From Setoptus koraiensis (taxonomy: Eukaryota > Arthropoda): a stretch of DNA of 64,000 nt. Position numbers and translations under genes: made by a program. The DNA lies in the NCBI GenBank assembly GCA_048013815.1, contig CM106585.1:18538001-18602000 (forward strand), read 5' to 3'. This document shows, in pieces, positions 1 to 11,665 of the stretch. Under the pieces are notes generated by a model. It was not told where the DNA came from. It saw only the letters and a program-made list of their open reading frames with translations, and made no database searches. How positions within the stretch are numbered: the stretch's first letter is position 1; each line of letters opens with the position of its first letter.

Positions 1-167
1 GATTAATCTAATGATTAATCTATGATTCTACTAACATGAACCACTTTCCGTTCAATCAACCTTGATGTTGAAACTGTGACATGATACTATTAATGAATTG
101 ATGTGTCTCGGATAAAGCATAGACTAATGTCACAAAATATATTCAATACGCATCTTGAGGTTGCTTA

Positions 168-2445
168 TCATTGTGTGCTTATTATTGTATATTGTACTGG
201 ATTACGGCCCAGTTTTGTCACTTGAGAGAATACATTCCAAAGACCTCTTGACACGTGATTTTGTATTTGGGATGGGCAGATTAGACGGTATCCAGCATAT
301 GCGACGGCACCCAATAATGTATATTTTAATCCCATTCTTATCAGTACACTCGCGCGACTTTTTTCTGGTACAGTCTCCAAGGACTGTATTTCCGTTTCTG
401 TAGTTTTTCCCCAGTTACTCACTATACCTTGCAAGTGACCTATTCCAACAACAGCAACTATAGAAACGAAAAGATATGAATAGTTTGAGTAAGTATTGAG
501 GATCTTGATAATATTCATAGATCAGATGTATTCATAGATCAGATGAAGACTTACCTGTTGCTTTGTTTAAACTCTGTGCGCTTGCTGCAGAATATATGTT
601 ATGGGCCAAGTAGGCATTCCTTTCATCCAAAAGCACTCTTTTAAATGCAGGAAAATCGGCCGCTAGCTCTTTCAGCAATTCTTCCAGAACGTCTTTGTCT
701 TTGAAATTTTCTAACTCATCTTGTGACATATTAGACATGTCAGCTGTTATAGCAATGTAGACAAATTTGATTTTTTGCCAAAATGATAAGGAATTGACCA
801 CTCTAGAGATGGTAACTTTGAGAGATCTGTCACCAAAGTATAAGCGACAACCGGGTATCTCGCTAGCTTGTCGAACCGCCGCTCGAAACTCTCCGCCTGG
901 GGCCATGCCTAACTTCTTTGTTAGCATAGCAGAGAGTCTCAGAAACAATAAAAATATAGTGCCTTGTACAGCACCAGCTCTTTTGCTTGCAGTTCTAAAA
1001 TTAACAAGGCTGAACTCTTGACCACATTCAGAAAGTAATTGCTCTTCATCTAATCGCAGCATCATTTCCCTTTCACGGCAAAGCTCCAAAACAACCGCTG
1101 CGGGTCTTATCATTTGCATCACACTGACAACATCTTGGATGGATTTTTTGCTAAAATGAGAAGTGCCTATCAGGTAAACAGGGGACCCTTCTCTTGTCTG
1201 CAGCTTAACCACTGTCTTGGGAAGATCTAGCTGTTCGGCAGCCAACTCGGGTAGGACTTCTTCCGGGGGCCGACTATCAACAACAATAGCGTCGGATTCT
1301 TCTGAAACGGGGGCTGTGGCATCGGAGGATGTTTCTCTCGTCTCATTACCATCTTTCAAACTGACATGCGTTTCGTCTTCCTTGTAATCCTTGAGTAGTT
1401 CTGCAGATTCTTTAGAATCATTAGTCGATTCAGGTTGCGTATGAGCGCCTATATTGGCAGTTAGCCAATCTTTATCGATTAAAGTTGGCTCTGGCGTGGT
1501 GGAGCTGTTCGTTCTTTCTTTTGTGATTCGAGATTTTCCTAAATCTGGAACTGGTGCATTGAAAGCATCAGTAGATTTTTCTCTAGTCTCATTGTCTAAA
1601 GCTCCCAACATGATGTTTGTTGTGGTATCCGGTGACTGGACATCCCTGTTACAATCTATCAAGTCATGATCAGTCTCTTGGGATTGCTCACAATCTCTAG
1701 TTGGTTTGGACACATTTTCTAGTTCGTGATCAAGTACTTGAATTAGAGCTTTGAATGTTTCTCGCTGTCGTTGAAGTAGTGAATTATCATGCAGTTTGTT
1801 TGGATCATTCTTTGTTAAACTATCATCGTGCTGATGTGAGGATTCTTTGTTATCATCATCTTTGTTAGCTGTTGCGCCAAACGATATTAGTGGTTTATTA
1901 TTCTGTAACATTTCATCAATGGAAAATTGATCTGAGTTGGATGCGACGGATTCGAGGAGATGATTAAATACGAAACTTGCATCTTTCTGGTCCCTTGTCG
2001 CTGAACTATCTAGGCGACCCTGATTGAGGTCGTTCCGTGGGCTATTATTGGTGGACAATGGTGGTGCTTTAATAATATTTGATGCCTGCATATCTTTAGC
2101 ACTAGATTTAGAGAAGAGATCCGATGATGGTTGATAATTGTGATTATGCTGCTGCTGCTGTTTTTGTTCTTCATCTAAATATTTTTCATCGATGCCGCTC
2201 TGTTGCTGCTGCTGCCTGTGATTTGTGACGGGAGGGCTCAATCTAGCCGACTTGTGCTGATTAGTGCCTCTAGAATTGTTATTTTTTCTCTTCCTAGTTC
2301 TCTTGTTGGTCTTATTGCCATGCGTATTCTTTTGATTATTATCCGCGGTATTAAGGGTGCCAGATGTTGTAGTATTGGCGGCGACTGTTGCATGCTGAAC
2401 TGACTTGACAGCATAATCACTTTTGTCTACACTGGAATGGTGCAT
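168..2445 (-). CDS. TRABD: TraB domain-containing protein, two exons
   Basis: Two exons on the minus strand: 2445-555 and 457-168, total 726 residues. The intron 554-458 has donor CAG|GTAAGT and a pyrimidine-rich acceptor ending CTATAG; the junction splits a Val codon and keeps frame. Residues 1-410 are low complexity, rich in Asn, Gln, Ser, Asp and Glu. From about 411 to the end is a TraB/Tiki-type domain: the first GTSH motif (417-420), a conserved Glu in LELCRERE, a GDR motif near 538 and, across the splice, the second motif GIGH followed by LQGIVSNWGK. A hydrophobic segment (TLLGAVAYAGYRL) near the C-terminus may be a membrane anchor. The family is related to Tiki-like metalloproteases; the cellular role of TRABD is not well settled. 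Human TRABD is about half this length, so the long N-terminus is lineage-specific. The start is the first ATG of a frame open throughout. Confidence 0.88.
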
Positions 2446-3390
2446 CTTCTCTCTAGCTAATGTATATGCTCTTTTTTCTCACTATGTAGATGGATAAAGG
2501 AAAAAAATTATCTAACAAGCGTGACGTCAGATATCTCTCTCTCTCTCTCTCTCCCCGTCTCTGTGTATGCCGCTTTCTAAATATAAATTCAATTGAGAAG
2601 ATTGAGAAGATGAAAAGATAGATATGGTATATATATATATATATTTGTATCGAGCATACGGTGAGAGGTAACGTCTATCAGAAATGAATGAACCACAAGC
2701 ATGGATCATAAAATGGCACGGTACCACTTGTGCGGATCAGTTAGTTTACCCGCCAGGGTACTGTGACGGTACATACTGTGAATACAATGGATAACTTTTG
2801 GAACGCGCAGTAGCTTTTTGCTAGTGCAGAATAGGTAAATGTTGTGCCTATTGGAGGCCCTTGTGTGTGTGAGCGACTCGCACAGACCTTCAGGGCATCG
2901 TAGAATATCCTTGAGTTTGCACCGTGTGTTAGTGACTCGGACAACAGTCGTAAGGTGGCGTTTCTATTTCAATTTGAGCCCCGATCGCGCCACTCACACA
3001 GGCTTATTTGCCACGCTGCACACTCGTCATGCTGATGTTAGCTCACATATGACTCAACAATGGGCTTTGTAGTGCGTCGCAGCGCCACAAGCTGACAAAA
3101 CTGGCGCAAATTTCTCCAAATGAAATTTCACTTTCACACGTACTTGGTAAAGCACAATCTGTGCTTCACTTTTGCACACACACACACACTGTTCACCCGT
3201 TATCCCTTGCTCTCTATCCTTGAAAAATCATGTCAGTTTTGTCGAAACAGCCAAGCTTCATTCAGCTTCACAATCTACTTATGTAAGCTGTTACTCTTAT
3301 CAATTTAAAATCATTATTATCATCGCCACAATTGTCATTATTGACCCCATCATAGCCATTGTTATTATTGTAAATATTATTTAATTAATC
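2446..3390. promoter_or_regulatory. Divergent intergenic region between TRABD and the VPS13-like gene
   Basis: This 945-base region separates two head-to-head genes and must hold both promoters. It contains a (CT)n run near 2533-2553, a (TA)n run near 2629-2644, a short (CA)n run near 3176-3188 and AT-rich sequence next to the VPS13 start. Small open frames here look random. No clear TATA box or initiator could be assigned. Confidence 0.5.
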
Positions 3391-6300
3391 ATGGTTTTGG
3401 AGACATTCGTTGCTTACGCTTTCAACTCATATATAGCAGACTATTTTGATAATATCAATGTTGATCAACTTAAGATTGCCTTTGAAAAGGGCGAAGTGGA
3501 ACTGGAGAGGCTTCCTCTTAAGAAGGATGCCCTCAAACAATTCAATTTGCCAGTGGACGTTCTAGAGGGCATCGTTGGCAAAATAAGCATCAAAATACCG
3601 ATATTGGCTTTGCTAACTGAGCCATGGATAGTTAAAATCAAAGATCTGACACTCACTGTGGCGCCAGTCATAAACGATGCTGACGAGACCATGCAATCTG
3701 AGCAAGGTTCATTAGATTCCATAGAATGGACTACACCTGAATGGAGAACCTACTATGACGCGAGGTACGACAAATCATATTATGCTTCTTCCTATACTTC
3801 CTGGTTGTCTAGCGTTAAATCAGTTGTTTGTGATATCTATAAGAACATTCAATTGGAGGTCGAAACACTCAACATTCATTATGAGGATATAAACTCAGGT
3901 GGATTCAAGTTGGATATAGGAAGGTTGTGCTTCCAACAACCAGATGAATTATCGAAATTGGTTTTAAATGATGTATCCATAATATTTGTTAATAATTGTT
4001 TAGAGGATTTAGCACTCGTTGAAATGGATCATCTAACTTTAGAATTCTCAACAGATGAAGAAACTCATGACACTCAAGTGAAAGGTACAATTAGCTGCTT
4101 AAATATTACCGATCTGAATATTGACGGGAAGACATCAACAAACACATCTAGAAATTTGGAGAGTGAGATTATAAACTTTACGTTCACCAAGTACAAGCGT
4201 CTGATAAAAGATAACAACAACTCAGTAGAAAAAGATCTAGTCCTAGAAGCTTATGTATCATCAATGCAATACATCCACTCAAGTCAATTTTGTAGGGAAA
4301 CCATCAACTATATCAAAAGCATCGTCAAGTCACTACTAAACAGCAATGATGAGTTCGAAAGGCACTCTAAAGGTCAGCATACAACGTGGTGCCAAGAATT
4401 CAATAAATTGATCGACATTAATATAGAGAATGGCACTATCTACGTGATCGACGACGACAAAGAAAACTACTTACCTATGTTGCAGATACCAATACAAGAC
4501 TTCAACATTTGGCAATGCTTCAACAACGATCAACGGAATGGGCAACTGTTTTCAACAGTCAGCTGTAACTATTACAATAGGGAACTCTCTGACTGGCAGT
4601 CATTCCTTGAGCCATGGAAATTTCATCTGACTTGGGACCTCAATTCAGGGTCTATGAGAGAGAAAAAATGTGACCGAAAACTCGGACTTAACTTGAAGTC
4701 TAATGAATCAATCAAGATGAATCTGACGAGTTCGTTTTTAGATCTATACGATATAGCATTGAGGGAAAAGATTGTCGAGTTAAAATCCACTTTTTTTGGA
4801 CCTAAAGTGTGGAACTTGAAATCCCTGACTCTACCAAACTTCAATCGAAGAGTGAATGGATACGAAAATTTAAGACCAAAAACAAACCAATCTATGTTTC
4901 TTCTGAAAAATGAAACAGGCTGCCGTTTGCATTTCCGTCTTGGAACCGTGGACCAAGAAGAAACGGCAATTCAAAGAAGTCATTCTCACCGTATTGCATC
5001 TAACGATAATACGACAAGTAGCCGAACTAGTTTGTCTGGGTCCGAATCCAACGAAGAATCGTCAACATCTCTTGCTCAATCATCTGCATCTCTATTGGCT
5101 GATATAATTTCTAAGTCTAATCCCCCTTCAAAACCAAAATGGATCTCAGTAGAAGTTGATCAAAGTGTGCCCTTTGATTTTGACGAAAGCCCCATAGCTC
5201 GACTGAAAAGAGTTAGATCAAATCAAGACAAACGTCATGTTCTTACGATTCGTATCGAAGGATGGAAAAGTATGTCTCCTATATCCTTGGATACAGTCGG
5301 AGTTTTCTTTCAGGAAGCAAGCTCAGATCAGATAACAAAAGAGGATACTATAATTTCAATATCGATTGTTTTGGACGGTAATAGTGCACGTAAGATTATA
5401 TCAATCAGATCTGGTTTGCAACTACTTAACAAGCTGGATACAAATATGGAAGTTCACTTTGTTGAATCCGATCAAACGCTCTACATTATGCCAGAATTTC
5501 GTATAGCTGTTCCGATGAATTATCTATACGACACTATGTACATACGTCCCTGCAGTGTTGGAGTTACTAGTAGTGAGAAACCCTTAGATTGGGAGCAACT
5601 TCGTACTAGAAACGAGGCGCAATGTGAAATGCACATTTGTCACCCTATCACGGTGACGACTTTCAAACAATCATCATATTGTACTTCGTTGCCGTACCGA
5701 GTTGCAGTGCTTATTCAAAGAGAAGATTTGGAGGATGAAACTCTTGATTGGATGAGATCATCTAGAACGAAACCTGCTCATTGCATCACTTTTCAGCCAC
5801 CACTGACCATAGTAAATTTGCTTCCGTACAAGATGCAGTACTTTATTGACCCAACAAACTGTAACGACAATTTGGAACCAGGGAAAGAAGTAAAAATCCA
5901 TAACGTGGACACCTCACAAATATTCAACATATATTTCGTAATGGAAAACTTCCCTAAGTCCAAGCCCATGAGCTTTAGTCCTGGGGCTACACGCGACTTC
6001 ACACACATCTTGGAGATGGTTGATGAAAGGAATCGAAGTCTATTTTTGCAAGCCAAAGTAGTCTTATCTCCAGGTGAATCACCGTCAATGCAAGTTCTGA
6101 TATCTGCACCTTATTGGTTTGTCAACAAAACTGACTTGCCCATAATCTTCAAACAAGAGGGAGGGGTTTTAGAAGCAGCTGGCCAATTCAACGAGCATGA
6201 AGAAACCAAAATTAAAACACCACTTTTATTCTCATTCTATGACTCGGACTGTCCTATGATGTGCAGTATGCGTCTCGGTAAATCACAAGGACAATCTAGA

Positions 6301-7380
6301 TGGTGCAGAAGTTTCTACATTGAGAGTGGTAATGGTGTTAGAAGACTCCGTACGATAGATGATGATTGTGAGACTGGTCCCTGCGTTTATGAGATTGCCA
6401 TCGAGATTCGAAAAGGAACCGGCATGTATCAAGATACCCAGATAGTAACATTCAGCTCGAGGCACGGTTTTGACTCTGTTGCTCGGACCCCGATATCGAT
6501 AAGGCCGTCACCCCAGCAACGTCAACTAATTTCATACAACCCGAACGCGAGTTTGGCGGAACGAATTGCCAACCACGCTATGAATATGTTTTCATGTAAG
6601 CAACACTATCAAACAGGCCTCTCCTTTGTTGTTCCAGGTCTTACAGTTACGGTAGTAGATAAATCTAACGACGAACTGATTCTAGCATCTTTTGAAGATG
6701 TAGCAATAGATTACAGTTCAAATATCAAGGAACACTTGTTGAACTGTTCGATTCAAAACGTAAACATCTACAACCAGCTGGAGGACGCTGAGAAAGGTCT
6801 TGCTCTATCTTTCAACAATGTTGTTCCAGAAGGAGATAATGAAATTAAGAAACCAGCTGTTCGTGTACTTGTAGATCGATTGGTATCACACAGTTTCTCC
6901 GCAAATGTATTTAAGCAAGTGCAACTTTCTTTGGGAAATCTGGTACTCAATATCGAGGAAAAACTTATACTTAAACTAATCAACTTTATTGGTTACAAGG
7001 ACCCCGCTAATGAATTGCGTCTCCTTAAGGACCAAGAGGGTCATAAAGAGATTGTAAGGAAGAAGCCCGCTAATTATTACCTTGGTCTGTTACGAATTGA
7101 TCTTTCGCAGCTATGTTTGAGTGTTATGACTGCTAGCTCGCTTCCACCCGATTTGGAACGTATTAAAGAGTACCTTGGTTTCAAGCTCATTCAGTTTGAG
7201 GGTGCCCATGTTGAATTTTCTCCCTACATGAAAGTGAATGTGTTTGAGACTTTACATACCGCTCTCGAATCTATTGGACGTTACTACAAGGCAGAACTCA
7301 AGCGACAAGCAGCTAGGATTTTAGGAGCCGTGTTGGGCCGTTTATTGAACATTCGAGCGAATTGGATTGGACGACGATAA
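3391..7380 (+). CDS. Short VPS13-family protein (chorein N-terminus plus VAB-like region)
   Basis: A single uninterrupted frame of 1329 residues. The N-terminus (about 1-115) is a chorein_N domain: MVLETFVAYAFNSYIADYF, then a VELERLPLKK-type motif and PWIVKIKDLTLTV. The middle carries Ser-rich linkers (about 530-570). Residues about 895-1000 resemble the VPS13 adaptor-binding (SHR-BD) region, with PYWFVNKTDLPIIF. Near 1245-1300 there is a VPS13 C-terminal signature (VMTASSLPPDL, then LGFKLIQFEGAHVEF). The protein stops at NWIGRR, where canonical VPS13 continues into ATG2_C and PH-like parts. VPS13 proteins move phospholipids between membranes at contact sites and are usually above 3000 residues, so this one would form a much shorter bridge. 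The divergent neighbour is TRABD. The C-terminal wording is closest to VPS13D from memory, but no UBA domain is seen. It could be a functional short paralog or a reduced copy; the long open frame favours function. Confidence 0.85.
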   Translation: MVLETFVAYAFNSYIADYFDNINVDQLKIAFEKGEVELERLPLKKDALKQFNLPVDVLEGIVGKISIKIPILALLTEPWIVKIKDLTLTVAPVINDADETMQSEQGSLDSIEWTTPEWRTYYDARYDKSYYASSYTSWLSSVKSVVCDIYKNIQLEVETLNIHYEDINSGGFKLDIGRLCFQQPDELSKLVLNDVSIIFVNNCLEDLALVEMDHLTLEFSTDEETHDTQVKGTISCLNITDLNIDGKTSTNTSRNLESEIINFTFTKYKRLIKDNNNSVEKDLVLEAYVSSMQYIHSSQFCRETINYIKSIVKSLLNSNDEFERHSKGQHTTWCQEFNKLIDINIENGTIYVIDDDKENYLPMLQIPIQDFNIWQCFNNDQRNGQLFSTVSCNYYNRELSDWQSFLEPWKFHLTWDLNSGSMREKKCDRKLGLNLKSNESIKMNLTSSFLDLYDIALREKIVELKSTFFGPKVWNLKSLTLPNFNRRVNGYENLRPKTNQSMFLLKNETGCRLHFRLGTVDQEETAIQRSHSHRIASNDNTTSSRTSLSGSESNEESSTSLAQSSASLLADIISKSNPPSKPKWISVEVDQSVPFDFDESPIARLKRVRSNQDKRHVLTIRIEGWKSMSPISLDTVGVFFQEASSDQITKEDTIISISIVLDGNSARKIISIRSGLQLLNKLDTNMEVHFVESDQTLYIMPEFRIAVPMNYLYDTMYIRPCSVGVTSSEKPLDWEQLRTRNEAQCEMHICHPITVTTFKQSSYCTSLPYRVAVLIQREDLEDETLDWMRSSRTKPAHCITFQPPLTIVNLLPYKMQYFIDPTNCNDNLEPGKEVKIHNVDTSQIFNIYFVMENFPKSKPMSFSPGATRDFTHILEMVDERNRSLFLQAKVVLSPGESPSMQVLISAPYWFVNKTDLPIIFKQEGGVLEAAGQFNEHEETKIKTPLLFSFYDSDCPMMCSMRLGKSQGQSRWCRSFYIESGNGVRRLRTIDDDCETGPCVYEIAIEIRKGTGMYQDTQIVTFSSRHGFDSVARTPISIRPSPQQRQLISYNPNASLAERIANHAMNMFSCKQHYQTGLSFVVPGLTVTVVDKSNDELILASFEDVAIDYSSNIKEHLLNCSIQNVNIYNQLEDAEKGLALSFNNVVPEGDNEIKKPAVRVLVDRLVSHSFSANVFKQVQLSLGNLVLNIEEKLILKLINFIGYKDPANELRLLKDQEGHKEIVRKKPANYYLGLLRIDLSQLCLSVMTASSLPPDLERIKEYLGFKLIQFEGAHVEFSPYMKVNVFETLHTALESIGRYYKAELKRQAARILGAVLGRLLNIRANWIGRR

Positions 7381-7479
7381 CATAATTCAAATGATCCTTT
7401 AACATGTATAATACTTAATTTATAAGATAAAGACATGTTGACATACTCCCATTAAGTTGAGTGATCGCTCTATTAAACA

Positions 7480-10400
7480 TCAATCTTGCATTTCTTCTGG
7501 TATATCATGAGGGTTTATAATTCCTGGTACCATCATTTGCCTACTCCTTTTCTCCGCTTCGTGTTGTTGAAGGGCGGCCTCTCTCTCCGCTAGAAATAGA
7601 TCACTATCATCAGCTCCAGAGTACTCCTAAAGATTAGAATAGTAGAATAGAAAAGTTAGTTCAGATCCATTTTATAACTATGTAGCGATGTTTTTTACGA
7701 TACTAAAAATATACTTACTCTTATTTGAACAAGAAAATCTCTGAGATGGTTTTTGAAGGCCGCTATATCCTGATCAAGATCGAAGAATCCTTTGACTGTT
7801 ATATCGATTTGGGCATCTGTCAGGTGTGGGTAAACAGATTTTAGGAGGTCTGTAACGTATTTGTGAACATATTGTACATTTGTCATACCGTCTAGAGTTT
7901 GCTTTGATGGATTAAGATAGACTTTTATCTTGTTAGTTTCAATCAAAGAAAATATTTGCGCTAACACTGTCGTCTGTTGCACCAAACCAGCAGTTAGAGA
8001 GGGATCAGTGATAACACTAAATAAATGTTGTAATATGTCTAGACAGTAGTTCTGATAAAACTTTTGCATTGCATCTTCATCTTGGGCGATATTCTCCAGC
8101 AAGGCCTCTAAAGACTGATGGCCTATGTCTGCAACGTTACGCATGGTGTGCTTTATGGCCCAGATTATAGAATCCAATACCAATTTGAACTGTTCCGGTG
8201 GTAATGCTAGCACGGCAGGGAAACAATGTTTGATTACTTGATGAAGCATAGTGAAAAAGTGGATCCTATGCTCTGGATGATCCTCGAAATTTTCGCTAAT
8301 CATTTCTAAAGTACATTGGAATACTGCATCAAAGATCCCAGGTATGAGTTGGATACATGATTGCTGCAAAAAGGTATGAATAATAAAAAGATTAACTTGA
8401 GTTAAAAGCTAGAAAAAAAGTTGAGCGAAAAATTAGTAAACTGGACAGCTAGGTACTTACGTTTAGCGCTTCGACGATGGTAGCCATGAGAGCTAAAACC
8501 TCTGGCTCTCTTGCTGCGGGCACGGCGCATTGTTTATAATCTAGAAGTACTGCTTCAAGTAAAGGTGGAATGAAGCTGGTCAGTACCAACGATGGAGTGT
8601 TACACTGGCTCACCCAACTTGATATCAATTTGAGTACTTCTTTTTTGACAGTTCTCATATGCCTTATAACAGGTTGTTTGGTGACTGCTTCACCGTTCGA
8701 GGAGATGGCAGCTGTTATATTCAAACTCATAACACGGTATAAATTGAGCATGTCCAAGTATATAGCTCTGAGTTGCACAACAAATGCGTGTCCGAGAGAC
8801 TTACAAGCTCTAGAGTTTAATTTGAGAATATTTGCAAGTTGTTTCACAGCTTCTTGATCCTTGAGCACTTCTACGTTCTTTTGTGCCTGAGATATTATAT
8901 CTTTCCAAACATGGTTGGGCAAGCTCATGTATCTCTTTATCAGTTGTTCCTGTATTGGCGGATCTACTTGGGCAGCGATCATACAACCAACTGCCTCATA
9001 GAAGGTGTGGACTTGTTGAGGCTGAAGATCACAGATTATAGAGCTAAGATTGTTCAAAATCTCATCAATAAATGGTGTTACCTCAGATGGTTGTAGTAGA
9101 ACAAAGTGACGACGGCATTTTTGTGCGATTTTTATGAATGTATCACACGCCATATCTTGGACACCATCGTGGGTTTCATGCATAAATTCGAAGAGCTTAT
9201 TAACCACTGTCTTCAAGAATTTCCAATGTGCACGAAGGAATCTTGGGTATTGTCCGACAACATACATAATATTTGCAGCTATTATAGCTTTGTTGTCTTT
9301 GCCACGTTTTTGCTCGCATAGGCCTAGTAAGTCCTTGATCACAGTGACTAGAAAGCGCCTCTCGTCTTCTTCGATCATTGCTCCACTTATAGAACCTATC
9401 GCCCAGCAAAGAGTATTCAAATTACGCCATGACCATTCGCGACCATTGACTTGATTTGTAAGCCTTGCTGTCATGATTCGCTCCGTATCAATGCAATCTA
9501 AATGCGTAAGATATACTAGAGTCTCTCTCATATTTTTGTACAATGTTATAGAATCAGTGTCTTTCATGAATTCCCTAACCACTTCACCTTGATCGTTCTC
9601 GACAACTAAAACCTCTTCAGGTTTGGCCATCCTTCCAATTATTATATATCTCAATCTTGATAAGTGTGAACTATAAATATGAGCCTCGTTAGATGAGAAA
9701 TCGGATGTTAGATTATTTTTGTTTTCGTATAATGTGTGAGTCAGACTGTTCCAGTACTCGAGACAAATCTTAAAAATTTCGACCTCTTCAACATCTGATA
9801 TTAATAATAGGTAGTGAAGAGCAGTAGTTAATGTCTGGTGGTGTTCGGCATTTTGTTCGAGTAAATGACAATGCTCTTTGAGGAAGGTACACAAGAATAA
9901 GCTGAGATTTTGAATAAATTTTTGTTCTTCATCTTGACCGTTTGCGTAAGCCTCTTTGATGTAGGTGGTGGATGGTAGCATTTGTTCTAATTCGCGCATA
10001 GTAGTGGTGAAAAGCAAAATGAAGACAGGATCGTGACGAGCATCTTTGATACCAGCTATCTCTGTCAAACATTTGAGTGAAACATTCCTGAAAATGGGCA
10101 CAGGTAAAAATTTTGAGACGAGCAAATTGATTAAGTTGGTTTCAAATATATAACCAACTGGAATCCAATTCAGGAAAGGTAATAGTGTTTCTAATGTGGA
10201 TGATACAAGCGAGATATTTGTTGAAGTATCCATGACAAAAGAACATAATTGGAATATCTGTGAAAATTCCTGGCACATTGTATCTTTCAAGTATTTTGCT
10301 TTGGCTTGAGTCAATTGGCCGCTGGAGAAATCAAATACTTCTTCACTAAGTAATTTTAATATAGTCATATTGTTTTGACAAAGGCTCTCGTTTGTTTTGC

Positions 10401-10893
10401 TTGCTCCAACTATGTCACCTATGAACGTTGGCCACCTTTTTGGCCATTCCCGTTTTAGGATCTGAACTAACACCATATTTAGCTTGGTGAGATAGACTTT
10501 TTCACGTTCCATAGAAGCGGAATCTGATGAGGTTTTTATAATGAGATCTACTATGAAGCTCTTAATTCCTGCAGTTTGATTGGATGGTAGAGCATTCCAG
10601 CGAGTTTTAATAAGATTCTCTAAAATTTGTAGAGCAAAATATTTTGTTTCTTGATTCCTCGAATATTGAAGTATGGCATCGACACGTGTCCATGCCTCTG
10701 GATCTTCTTTAAGACGGGTCAATAGTGTTTGGGCCACTTTCTGTTGTGTCGAATCACCAGCATACATGGCATTAACAACACTATCTAGAAGATTGATATC
10801 CAATCGTTGATTTAGATCTAGTAATCGTTCACCCTCCTTTTCAAGAGTGGATGCACTATTATTATTGCCGTTGATTATACCAGGTGAAGACAT
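7480..10893 (-). CDS. XPO1: Exportin-1 (CRM1), three exons
   Basis: Minus-strand exons 10893-8461 (811 codons), 8363-7719 (215 codons) and 7626-7480 (48 codons plus TGA) give 1074 residues, matching the roughly 1070 of animal CRM1. Introns are short: 8460-8364 (97 bases, GTAAGT/TTGCAG) and 7718-7627 (92 bases, GTAAGT/CTTTAG), both in phase 0. The N-terminus has the CRIME/importin-beta-like region (LDINLLD, WTRVDAIL, REWPKRWPTFI). The NES-groove helix motif NTLCWAIGSISGAM places a Cys at residue 496, the position equivalent to the leptomycin-B-reactive Cys of human CRM1. The C-terminus ends in VPGIINPHDIPEEMQD, matching the family tail. It is a HEAT-repeat receptor that exports leucine-rich-NES cargo and several RNPs with Ran-GTP through nuclear pores. 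The N-terminal 25 residues are Asn/Ser-rich and differ from vertebrates. Confidence 0.97.
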
Positions 10894-11534
10894 TGTGATG
10901 TTGTTGAAGACAATTCTAAGAAAATGATAAATTTTGTTGTTGATTTGGAAAATAATGATAATAGAGGTAGTACCAGTAGTATTTATAGCTATATTATTGT
11001 CTTATCGACTTAATATGTTGTGTATATGTGAGCGCCTTGATGCATCCAACAGCGTTGATTGATGGACGTATGAAATACACTCGTTTTATTGGAAATTTAT
11101 GTAGGGGACGACATTCGGTGCTAACCCTAAATGAAAGCTGCGCGCCAAGTTTAAACAAAAAAAAAACACACAGGCAATCGGGGGAAAAAACTGCTCCCCC
11201 CTCAGTTTTCATTTTGGGAACGGGGAACTCCGCCTCCCCACTTCAAGATGCGACCTCCCGGGGAGATGTTTTACATATGCGAGAAAAGGGCGCAATGACA
11301 CAGGTACAGTCCATAAAGGGAGGTGGTAGCTCCCAGCAGAGAGGACAGCAACCTCCCTCCCCCAGTTACCAAAGCACAAGCGTTGGAATGCGCCAGTGCG
11401 TCTGGACGTCGTATGTTCAAAGTCTTGGAAAGTTTCGTGCAGCAAGGACAGTGTTCGCCGAGCACGAGCATACAGTATGAAAGGTGTTATTCAGTGACGA
11501 ACAATGACTAGTTGAGTGAAAAAAAATTAGTCAC
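10894..11534. other. XPO1 upstream region; spacer up to the HMGB cluster
   Basis: AT-rich leader and promoter sequence of XPO1 (10894-11000) is followed by a moderately GC-rich spacer with A- and C-runs near 11155-11240. No supported gene. At about 11463 begins sequence that reappears near 19981 (the ACAGTATGAAAGGTG context), marking the outer edge of the arm shared by HMGB copies A and E. The A/B inverted repeat becomes strong from about 11535. Confidence 0.5.
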
Positions 11535-11665
11535 ACAGGATACCGGAAAGGAAAAAGCTCGGAAACATATCGGTTAGTCGTACTCTTAAACATTTTGTTT
11601 AAATACCAGAGAAAATGAGTTTATTCACAATGAGTAGAATGATAAAATTGGTTCATGTGGGATGT

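Noticed and set aside
168-518. Independent small minus-strand gene
   Set aside because: The GIGH motif and the splice signals show that it is the last exon of TRABD; the upstream ATG lies in the intron.
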